64,000 nucleotides of DNA from Parus major (Eukaryota; Chordata; Aves; Passeriformes; Paridae), in assembly GCF_001522545.3 (NCBI RefSeq), contig NC_031770.1, forward strand, positions 12,038,620-12,102,619, given 5' to 3'. Made by a program: the position numbers and the translations under genes. Shown piece after piece: positions 1 to 9,700 of this stretch (position 1 is its first letter; each line of letters begins with the position of its first letter). Under the pieces are notes generated by a model, which ran no database searches, was not told the origin of the DNA, and was given only the letters and a program-made list of their open reading frames with translations.

Positions 1-1249
1 CCCATCCATGGCACACTCACAGGAAACACAGCACAACCCTCTTCTTTCCCAGTGTCTCTGCAACGTCCTCCTTCTCCTCCACCTCACCTGGCATAGCCCA
101 GGTGGCAGTCAGGTAGGAGTGTTATCCATCCATGTGTGAGGCTCAGGTTCACCAGGAAAGCAAAGCCCTTTTTGAGACTACCTGATGTATCAGAAGGCAA
201 AAAACTGATATTCTTGCTCTCCCCAGCACCATCCACATCACTGCTGGCACAGCCAGCTCCCATAGCACTCAGACCCATTCGACCCAGGCTGTGGGCAGAT
301 TTATCCTGCAGCCTATCCCAGTTGTGCTCCACAGGCACTGTCAGAATTGTGGCTTCTCTCCAGTGTCACAGCTGCAATGGCTGTTGCTGGGAAAAGAGTG
401 CTTAGCTCTCGATACCCACCTCTGCAACTCAGGCCTCCAGTAACCACCCTAAATTCTCAGAGCATTCCCCAGAAATCATATTCAATGCTACTTAATTATC
501 TTTTGACAGTTCTGAAGGGCCTTTCACTATCCTCTAGCAAATCCTCCACAGCTATAAGACTGCTGTTGATGAACACGCATCATGCTGACTAATGCATCTC
601 ATTACTTCCTTTTTCATTACCCTATGCATTTCTTATGGTTCTTATGTCTTATGGACAGTAAGCAGATTAAGGGTGGCGGTTTTCCAGTCTATGCCTGTGT
701 ATCACCTTGCCCTAAACATGGGGTAGGGCTAATTCACCTCTGATCTAATCCTACCCACAGAAGCCCTCCAAAAAATGAACTCCCAATTTTAACAAGAGCC
801 AAGCTCCCTCCATTCCAGAAAGCCAAACCCAGACAGGTTCAATAAGTAGCCACAGCCCTGACAAACACGGACAGGCCTGCAGTTCACAAGCCAAAAGAAG
901 GGGCCATCCTGCATGAGCAACACACCTCCAAAAGGTTTCATTATTCTGATGCAGCTGAGCACAAACTCTGTCATAAGAAAACTCAACTGCTACAACAACC
1001 TTCTGTCTGGGTTACAGAGTGTGAGGAGTGGGGGTTCACTAATTCAGGAAATAAAATAATTATTAATGGCATTGCAGACAGCAATTACTAATGGCATCAG
1101 CAGCAACCACCTCCACACCTGGAACAAAGCCCACAGAAGCCACAAATGCTTCTTCTCCAAGAAATCCCTGCAGTCGTGCCGCATTCAGTGTAGCAGCACT
1201 ATCATCTTCCACGCGCAGAGCAGAGATGGCCCGAAGGGTCGGGTGTTAC

Positions 1250-1259
1250 CCTATAAAGG
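1250..1259. promoter_or_regulatory. CArG box (SRF-type site), consensus match
   Basis: The ten bases fit CC(A/T)6GG exactly (core TATAAA). A TATA box follows 88 bases downstream at 1347-1354 on the plus strand. CArG boxes bind serum response factor, and actin-regulator genes are common targets. It lies about 5.5 kb upstream of the DSTN start codon, so any link to DSTN is inference. Chance matches of this length are expected every 16 kb or so. Confidence 0.35.
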
Positions 1260-1346
1260 CAGCGAAGAATTCATCACACTCACCACAAATTTCCTGCCCC
1301 AGGCTGTGAGAGCCGTGCAGCCTCTCTGGGCTCAGCCCTCCCCTTC

Positions 1347-1354
1347 TATAAAAG
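1347..1354 (+). promoter_or_regulatory. TATA box-like element
   Basis: TATAAAAG followed by GGGGC is a near-ideal TATA element with a GC-rich downstream flank. No coding exon was recognised just downstream, so it could serve a non-coding transcript or an upstream alternative start, or be chance. Confidence 0.3.
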
Positions 1355-4300
1355 GGGCTGCACACACAGCCTGGTCTCACGGCAAAAGCTCTGGAGCACA
1401 AACACAGGGGACGCTGCAAAGCGTTTGGGTAATGCAGGCAGAAATGATGCTTAAAGCTTTACCCACTGGTTCAAGGCCTTGCTGTACTCAACACCAGCCT
1501 CCCTTCTCAGACTGACAGGGATTTAAGATCCAATTCTCGTGTATGCGGGAAAAACACATCCTTGTAAGTTTTGCACATTGCCTGTTCTGAGGATTTAAGC
1601 AAGAGTTGAGCAGTGGCCAGCCCTTAAGCTGACTCTGAAGCAAGATGCATTTCATTCTCACCATAAAAAATATTTCAGACAGGCTTTAGTGGCAACAAAA
1701 TTAAGGGGCGGGGGGAAGCAAGGAAAAAAAAAAAAGCCAGCTAGGAGAGTAGCTTGATGACATTCTTGCTTACTTAAATTAACATGAAGCTGTTCCACTG
1801 CTGAGCTGCCTTCTTGTGTTATTTCCTCCTTTGTCTTTCAAGTGGAGAAAATGCCCCGGGGGTAATGAAGCACTGAGCTAACTTCCCCATCCCACTCAAT
1901 CCAGACCAATTCTGATGAGGCTGATAAAATTCACCCAGTTTTACAGCAGCAACCAGGGTCAAATTTTAGTCTGGCTGCTTATAGCCTGCGGTTTTTACCA
2001 TGTGGAAGTTAGAAGGGTTGCAACCTGCAGCAACTGAGGAAGTTGACAGCAAAGTAAAGGGAATATGAGTTCTGGCATTCATCTGGAACAATTTAGGAAC
2101 AGACTTTCCATTACTGTAAAAATAGAAAGTATTGGTAAGCAACATCTAGCTCTGATCTTCACTAAATCTCAAATTGCAACACAGAAAAAGCAGGAACAAC
2201 GTTAACACTTCAAAAACAGGAAACTAACGTAAAGGGGGAGAGCAGCTTGTCCAGAGTCACGCCATGGACTGGGATAGGGCTTTGGACCAAATGCCAGGCT
2301 CTGGTTCCTGCATCCTGTCTGCTGCACCACCTCCTCAGAAAAGCGATGGAGTATCACAGCAGGTTCTGGAAATCACCCTTAGATTTTCCTGTCCCCAAAT
2401 TTCCCTTGAAATTTTTACTCCAGTGCACCTGCTAAGCAGAATGTTTCAGCAATGCACAGCCATGGGCTCCTCGTGGAGTTTTTTTCTGCCAGTGAAATAG
2501 CTGTGACTGTAAGGTTTACAGAGACTTTCTGTTCCTGTCTAAAATTATCTTTGCTGATCCTTGCGACGCCAAGACCACAGAGCCAATATTCCACAAGCCC
2601 TGAGAAAAAGGCACTGTATTTCAGGCACACTCAGCTAGTGTTGCTACAGCAGCATCCATCAGCCACGACCAAAGCTCTGGGTTACCGCCGTGCACAAGGG
2701 GACACTGCCTGTTCCTTTGCTGCATCAGACAGCAGAGTCAGGGTCTGGGTGCTCTGTGGTTGTTCAGCCAAACAGGAGCTTCTGTGATCCCTGCTCCAAC
2801 TGTGGGATCAGGGCAAAAGTGGATGAAAAGACGGCAGGTGGATGCAGGCAGATGGAGGAAGCGGGACTAGGAGGGAGACAACAGCAATTAGCATAAGCAG
2901 CGGCAGCCTCAGCTCGCCAGCTGCTTTGCCGATTGTCTGCCTCCTCGATTTCCAACAGCAAAGCAGCAATTTGCCGACGAGCAGTCAGTAGCCAAGGCTA
3001 CCCCCCAGGACCGAAACTATCAGGGAAAACAAACGATTTCCATGGTACAAAAGCATGGCTTGCAGGGCTGTGATGTAGGAGTTTGCCTAAGTAAGGCATG
3101 GAGCACGCAGCTCAAAACAGACACTAAATACTTCAGAGCGAAAGGCTAAAAAAGGAAGGTTTTAGAGGAGGAAATGAGTCAGTAGCTTGGAGGACGGGAG
3201 GGGGAGTTCAAATAGCTGAGGCATATAGAGAAAGCAAGTAGTCACCATCTCAAAAGCTACCAAGTCAGCGAAGTGGATGTATTGATCACAGGTTTTTGAT
3301 GATGTAGTGTCTCATTCAAAAATGGAGTCCACGGGTGACTTTTTATATTGATCATGCTGAATTTTGAAGCGATCCTTCACTGCCTGGACAGACATTTGCC
3401 AGCTGCAGTTCACACCGGTGTTTCTGACTGCAGCTAAAGTGGTCACCACCAGGATTGCTGGAATCTCTCAGGGATCCCCCTGGCTGAGGGATGGATTTTT
3501 TGGGGCCCTGGGGGGTGTGAAGTTTCAGGCTGATTGCAAATACCTTTTGCCTTAAGAGAGAGAGGGGGGATTCACCTTACATGATGGTTCATCAAAACGT
3601 ATGGCCTGAGCTTCCAGCCTAGCTTATTAATAGCACTAACACTGTGGGGAAAAAGGGCAAAGCTGGTTCAGTGTTGAAAAGCAGAAGAGCTAGTGAAAAA
3701 ATCCTTCTTCTCCACAATGCAATTTGCAGCATTCATATCTGTCATCGTGACAACCTCGAATTGCACTGAGAGGATGGGGACAAAGGGGTCTCACCCCTAG
3801 AAGGCTTCAGCCTCGCTCACCACACACAGAACAGCTGTAACGGTGTGCAGCACAGTAAGCCAGTGGTGTTGGTGTCAGAGTGGCAGTAATGTCCTCACCT
3901 CTGCCCAGATCCTTGTCCCATCCAAAGGCTGACACTCATAGAGAGGGAAGGAACTCAGAGACAAAATTTCCTCCTGCCCAACCCAAACCAGGGAGCTCCC
4001 CCTGGATTTGGGCACCAAGGCAAGAACTACAGAACAGCTTTGACAGGACCCTGCTGCAAGCCCAGGCTGAGGGAGCCCCAGCACTACAAAGGGTCAGGGT
4101 GATGCTTAAGGCATCAGAGGAGAGAGCTATCAGGTCAGGGAGCAGCACAGGGCTGGAGACACTCCCTTTCCCTACACAACCAGCAGCACAGGATTGGCAT
4201 GCAGTAGGGGTTCCCAACTATTCCATAAATACTTAATCCTCAGCAGACAGCTCTGGGGCAGGGCTGGAGCTCCCAGTGCCCATGCTGCAACAGCAGTGCA

Positions 4301-5434
4301 GGGGCTGTGGAGCCCTGTGCTAAGGCAGGCTGGTATCCACCACAACCATACACTTGTCCATGAATTCTGGTGCACAGTTTCTGCCTCAAAGCACCCCATC
4401 AGCTGTGTTCAGCCTCACTGGGCTACGCTGTTCTGTCTTTTGGGGAATGAAACATTTCAAAAAAATGCTGTGGCTGTTGGTGAGTGAGTGCCCTTCCCAG
4501 AGCAGGCACATCTTTCTCATGAGGCAGGAAAAAGTGAGAGTTTTCTCTTACTCTGCTGGTGAAGGAGTTCTTGTCCCTGGTGAATTTCCTTTTACCGGTT
4601 AGATACTTTCTCAACCTACTGCAACGTTTCCAAAACCACCTCTCAGAACAGACTGAGCCAAGAGGCCAGTTCCACCTCATTTGCCCTTATAAGTACACAG
4701 CATGAAATAGCTCCAACCCTGTTCTCATGGCCTTGCATCATCTCCTCCCCTCCTCCTGCCCCAGGATGTCTCACTTCTGTACCCCTCTGACAGACTGAAA
4801 CCCATCTAGGAAGAGCAAGCCTAGAACACTAAGAGTCAAATTAGCCACATCAATTATGACTAGAAAGCACAGCTGCCCCAGGTTTCTGCTATGTGCCACC
4901 AGAGATGGAGGTCTGCTGTGGCGCTGATCACCACTGCCTTGATTTCCTCTCCAAGCCACAATCACAGCAGGGAGGCAGGACCAGTTGTCCAGAGAAACTT
5001 ACTCACTGGACTGAAGCTCTCCCTACTACACAGGCACTCTGACTTGGTTTAGAACTACATTTTGAAAGGGAAAAAAAAAAAAAAATCAAACACATCCCTG
5101 TTCATTTCTTGTTAACACCTCCAAAGTAAGTCAAGATCTGGGGTCAAATTTAAGCATTCCTTGATAAATATATCAGAAAGAGGCCTAGGGAAGAACTATA
5201 CACTCAGGCCAATTAAAGTCTGAGTCATCCTGGTAGGTCTTTTGCTAGTTTTATTACAAATCTGATGCAAGAGCTTTTGCAAAAAGGAACCCCTAGCAGG
5301 AGTAAGTCACCCAGCACAATAGCCTAATGAAACAGGATGGCTTCTAAAAGGCACCCATCTTCAGCATAGCATCTTCCAGCAACTTCTCTCTCATGTGAAC
5401 AGGCCTAAAACATCTACAAAGAGTATCTGCTGGG

Positions 5435-5474
5435 GTAGAGGGGAAAATAATTTTTTTTTATTTTTCCCCTCTAC
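5435..5474. repeat. Short inverted repeat (hairpin/cruciform capable)
   Basis: The left arm, 5435-5450 (GTAGAGGGGAAAATAA), is complementary to the right arm, 5458-5474 (TTATTTTTCCCCTCTAC), with one unpaired base in the right arm. A seven-T loop separates the arms. No target-site duplication or transposon ends were recognised. Confidence 0.7.
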
Positions 5475-6120
5475 TGCAAAGGGGAAAAGTCAAATAAAAA
5501 TTAAACTCCTTTAACTAGAACCGCAATATGGATGAAATCTGTAAGCCGTGTAAGCACTGCTCACACCTTTAAGAGTGAAGCTTCATGATAGTTCTAATGA
5601 AGTATTGTTTCCTCATACCCCAGCACCGAAAATGCCGCCATCGAGTCTTGTTTTTGTTTCCTGCTTACAGGGAGGCACAGACTCAACAAATAAGCTTCTG
5701 ATGCTGGGGGCTTTTTGCTCATCGACTCAACCCGGGAACATCACTGCACTCAGGATTCGGTGATAAAAACCTAACTTTCTTTACATTTTGTACCATCAGC
5801 AGATGCCGTCATACTCTGACTACACGCAACCCGAGCCTCGCTGGTCAGAAACATTAAGGAATGAGTATTTTCGTCAGGGCGAGCAGGACTGCCATGAACA
5901 CGAAACAGCAATTTCTCCGAGAACCGCGGCCTGGGCAGCAGCGTTTTCTCAGGGCCGCCTTTGTCCCGAGGACAACCCGCTCGTTGTTTCTGCCGCCGGC
6001 ACGAAGCAGCGCCGGGATCCGCGGGAAGCGCTGAGCTCCTGCCGCAGCAGCCCGAGCCAATCAGCACCGCCTGCCTGAGATCGCACCAAAGTAGGTAGTG
6101 AAAAACCCTCGGAGGAAGGG

Positions 6121-6153
6121 AAAAAAAAAAAAAAAAAAGAAAAAAAAGAAAAA
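6121..6153. repeat. A-rich homopolymer tract
   Basis: About 33 bases are nearly all A with a few G interruptions, inside the DSTN CpG island. Such tracts are length-polymorphic and can exclude nucleosomes. Confidence 0.9.
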
Positions 6154-6453
6154 CTCCCACACTTCCGCCCGGCCGCCCGCCCCTAGCCGCTCCTGCTTCT
6201 GCGGCCGCCTCCTCCCGCAGGCTCCCCATCCACCCCACCGCCACGGCCGCCCCCTCGGCCGCTCCCCGCTCCCCTCACGCCCGCCCCAGTCCCTTCCAGC
6301 CGCGCTCCCAGCAACCCAAATCCTCCTCATGCGCCCCGCGCTCTCCCTCACGGTTCCCCGAACCCCCGGCTCTGCCCTCACTACCTTCCCCGCCCCCCAC
6401 CGCGGCAAACCTTGGGGCAGGTAACCCCGCCCACCTGGCTGAGGGCGCCTGCC

Positions 6454-6499
6454 ATTGGCCAACTGGCACGTCAATTAGCCGGGATATCACTGTGATTGG
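6454..6499. promoter_or_regulatory. DSTN: Paired inverted CCAAT boxes (NF-Y type)
   Basis: ATTGG occurs at 6454-6458 and again at 6495-6499, 41 bases apart, about 290-330 bases upstream of the DSTN ATG. The second site overlaps a perfect ten-base palindrome (TGGTTAACCA, 6497-6506). Paired CCAAT boxes are common in TATA-less CpG-island promoters. Binding is inferred from motif only. Confidence 0.5.
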
Positions 6500-6560
6500 T
6501 TAACCAGGCATGGGAGGAGCCGTGCATAGCGGCCGGGGTTTCCGCCCCCCATCACTTTCG

Positions 6561-6574
6561 CGCGTGCGCACGTG
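6561..6574. promoter_or_regulatory. DSTN: NRF1-like site overlapping an E-box
   Basis: CGCGTGCGCA at 6561-6570 resembles the NRF1 motif and overlaps CACGTG at 6569-6574, a USF/MYC-type E-box. Both lie about 215 bases upstream of the DSTN ATG, as expected for a housekeeping CpG-island promoter. Confidence 0.45.
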
Positions 6575-6598
6575 GCTGGGGCGTCGCCACGCGGGGCT

Positions 6599-6612
6599 CC
6601 CGCCATAGCAAC
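6599..6612. promoter_or_regulatory. DSTN: RFX X-box-like element
   Basis: CCCGCCATAGCAAC matches 10 of 14 positions of the palindromic X-box GTTGCCATGGCAAC, with an intact right half-site. It sits about 180 bases upstream of the DSTN ATG. RFX factors often act from this position, but binding is not shown. Confidence 0.4.
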
Positions 6613-6642
6613 CGCTTCCTCCTCCTCCGGGCACGGCGGCCG

Positions 6643-6650
6643 TGACGTCG
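6643..6650. promoter_or_regulatory. DSTN: CRE-like element
   Basis: TGACGTCG differs by one base from the palindromic CRE (TGACGTCA). It lies 136 bases upstream of the DSTN start codon, probably close to the transcription start, whose exact position cannot be read from sequence alone. Confidence 0.4.
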
Positions 6651-6785
6651 GCAGCGCTTCCGCCCGGCTCGCGCCCTCGCAGCTTCTCTTCCTGCCGCCG
6701 GAGCCCGCGCCGCGCCCAGACAGCCGAGGGAGCCGCCGCCGCCGCACCGCGCTCCGCCGCCCGCTCGCCGCGCCCCGCCGACGCC

Positions 6786-6788
6786 ATG
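6786..6788 (+). CDS. DSTN: DSTN coding exon 1 (start codon only)
   Basis: The ATG is followed immediately by the donor GTAGGC at 6789. The next exon begins in frame with GCC TCC GGA (Ala-Ser-Gly). The 5' UTR lies just upstream inside the CpG island; its 5' end is not determined. Confidence 0.93.
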
Positions 6789-9700
6789 GTAGGCACCGCG
6801 CGCCACCGCGGGGGGCGTAGGGCTTCTCCGTCTCCCGCCTCTGCTTTCATCCCTGGGGGAAAAAGAGGGGAGGGCGGCGGCGGTACTGCCCGCCGCATCC
6901 CGGCCGGCGCTCTTGCTGGCGGCGCCGCTGTGCCTGGTAGTATGGTGCCCTCTTTTCCTTCCCCTTCCCTTTCTCCCGGTTCTTCCCGTTTGTCTTTGAA
7001 CTTGACGCGGCGGATCCGTTCTCCTCCCTTCCCCCCCGCCCCCATCCCGCCATGAGGCGACGGAAGGTTACTCCCACCCCGCCTTGAAGCGATGGAACTG
7101 TCCTCCCTCCTTTTCCTCCCCCCCGCCGTAAGGTAATGGGGCGCTCCGCGTCGCTTACAGGCGCTGGGGGCGGGCGCGTCCATTCGGCCCTGGGAGGGGG
7201 GGGTTGGTGAGGAGCGAGGGTGCGGCGGGAAAAGGCCGGAGGGAGGGGGGGGTTGTGCGCGGCACCTCCCCGCGCCGCAGGGCGCGGCCGGGAGGGGATG
7301 GGGAGGCGGCGCCCCCTCCGCTCCCCACGAGGGGCTGGGTCGCAGCCTCGCAGGGAAGGCACCGGGCGGTGTTGGTGGGAGCCCACCCTTCCCCCGAGGC
7401 CGGGGGCTGCCCTGCTCGGGAGGAGCCGCGGCCGCCGCCTCGGTCCCGGCGGGAGCCATCTTCCCATGGCCGAGGGGTTCGGGCCTGGCCTAGAAACCGG
7501 CGGCGGCTCCGTGGGCAGCCGGGGCCAGCACGGGCCCAGCACGGGCCCCCCTCCGCCGCGCCCGGCCCGAGCCCGCAGCGCTGGTGGCGGACAAAAGGGG
7601 GAAGCGGAACCCGGGGAGGGGAATCGCTGATCGTAAAAAACAGGGTGTCGCAGCGGCTGCTCGAGGAAGCTGAAATTTTGAGGTAGTTGCTGCAAGGACT
7701 TGGGTTTTTTTTTTTCTGTTTTGTTTCTCCCCACTGTGCTGGAAGCATTTATCCAAGGCATAACGCTGGAAGCAGAGAAACAAAAAAGTATTAAGCATCC
7801 GCACCGACTTGCTTGTGTTTCCTGCCTTTCAAAAAATAAAAAGTGTCGGGGCTCTCTTTGCACAAATGAGACAGAATAGACAAAACGCGTGTTTGATTTC
7901 GTGGTGGCTCATTCCGTTTGCTTTGCCCATGCTCAAAGTTTGCATCCCCGTTTAACTCAGGAGACGAGTTTGACCAATTTGCCTGAGTTATAAGCTCATG
8001 CAGTTTTAATTGCTGCCCTGTTTTCGCTTGAGTCATGCACAAGCACTTGTCCAGCAACACACACTTGTGTGTTTTGACACACTTGCCTGGGTTATTTACC
8101 TGTATTAGAGGTGTTAAATATTGAGGCCTTCCCTTGGTATTTACCAGTAGTTCATTAAACATGTGGTATATCCGGGAAATGAATTTTTGTTCCGTAGGGC
8201 TGGCAGACAGGATGTACTGCTAATGTCCCTGCTTTCTCTAGCACCCGAGCTGGAGCTTCTAGACCAAGCCGGTCTGCAGCATGGAGTAGAGCTGATGGGA
8301 ATTGCAGATGATGCTGCTAAAAAGTCTGATGAGACTCGAAGCTCTTGTTTAAAAGAGGCTTGTCTCAACAAGCCAGCTACCACCTCTGCAGTATGCAAAC
8401 CTAGTTAAGTGTGACTACTCAGCATGTCAGGCTTCATCTTGCTTTGGAACCAGGGAATTCCCAAGTCAGTCAAAACTACTATTTCTCATAGCGGTCTCCT
8501 TTTTGCAGTAGGGTTTATGTTGGCTTTTTTGAGAGGCTGCAAATGAACTTGGTTTGGGGCAGAATGGAGGCCTTCTGGCAAAGTACACTAGTGCCAGCAG
8601 GAGGGCATCCTTTGGTATCAAAAGAGCTTGGATTTTCGGCTTTTGTGTCTTGCCACAATGTTCGGTTTCTTTGCTACTGGATTAAATGATTCCAAGGTCT
8701 TTGGAGGACCGTGCAAATTATTTTTCTTGGTTGTTAGTCAGTGCTATTCCCAGACCTGTGTAATTACAAGGTACATATGCCTCATACACAAGATAACAGC
8801 CTCATGACAATTGTTGCTGTCGGTGTCTGGCATGTTCCTACTCGCCTTGTCAGAATCACTATCAAGAGGCTCCTGCTGGGTGCAAGGGCTGACCTAAGCA
8901 ATCCCATATGGGAGAGCCTGAATACAACCAGGACTTGCTTGTGAAGCTGTTCTCAGCCTTTTCCTCACCTGGTTGTTCAGTATTCACAGCAATCTCTTCG
9001 GGGAGAGGAGGATCCCTCTGTAACGAGTATCAGGGATGCCCATAGCTGGCCTTCAGAGCCTGGTTTTGAGGGTGACATTTAAGCTTTAGGTTGCTGTAGG
9101 TGCCTGGAGGGCCACAAGAAAATTATTACCAGCATTTAGGCTCATAATAGCTGTTTTGCGTGCTGCATGTGTTTCTGAGAAGACTTGATCTTTTGCAAGA
9201 GTCTTGTTATACACCAGCTTTCACCTGCATTACCTTAAGAACTTACATTTCAACACAGTTCGGAATGGGTGCTGCTCAAAACTTCTGCCCTGCTATTACT
9301 GGCCACTGCAGTTCCTGTTTTTCAGTACTGTTGCTGGGATTGCCTTTTGTGGGTATTGCTTGTTCTGCCTACCCCGATAATTAAATCGGGAGTGAACTTC
9401 ATGGTGGCTCTGGGAAGGAGATAATTTCCTCTTCAGCTGAAGGCTGAGGAAATGACCTTCAGGAATTAGAAGGATAGTTTTTTTGGCTTTGTTTTTTTGT
9501 TTTTTTAATAATTGCTTTCCTACTCATCTCTCCTTGTCTTGTCAATAATCTTCTTGTCAGGGGGTGGGGAATAAAAGCTGAATAGTTTTGATTCCTTCCA
9601 CCTGCCAAAAGAGACCAAATAATGCAAAATAAAAACTTGAGTCTAGCTGGCAAGATCTGTCTACGAGTGATATGCAGATGACTCTGTAGTTCTTGCTGGT

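Larger units (their letters stand above)
1..5850. other. Non-coding region upstream of DSTN
   Basis: I see no supportable exon in this stretch. Open frames are short and lack splice-bounded, family-like content. It holds a CArG-like box at 1250-1259, a TATA box at 1347-1354 and an inverted repeat at 5435-5474, listed separately. In human the lens filensin gene BFSP1 starts head to head with DSTN from this side, but no filensin-like first exon (intermediate-filament rod start) was recognised here on the minus strand. Confidence 0.6.
5930..7640. promoter_or_regulatory. DSTN: CpG island covering the DSTN promoter and first exon
   Basis: CpG-dense, GC-rich DNA surrounds the DSTN start codon at 6786 and extends into intron 1. 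The sequence on both sides is much more AT-rich and CpG-poor. Long open frames on both strands here come from the lack of stop codons in GC-rich DNA and are not genes. An A-rich run at 6121-6153 interrupts the island. Confidence 0.85.

Noticed and set aside
84..338. Minus-strand 84-codon frame with protein-like composition
   Set aside because: It has a possible GTGAAC donor, but an in-frame stop lies just upstream, no acceptor fits the frame and no family is recognised.
6500..7863. Long minus-strand open frames of 319 and 338 codons across the DSTN CpG island
   Set aside because: They are Pro/Arg/Gly/Ala-rich, overlap other open frames on both strands and match no family. GC-rich DNA has few stop codons. 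They overlap DSTN exon 1 and intron 1.
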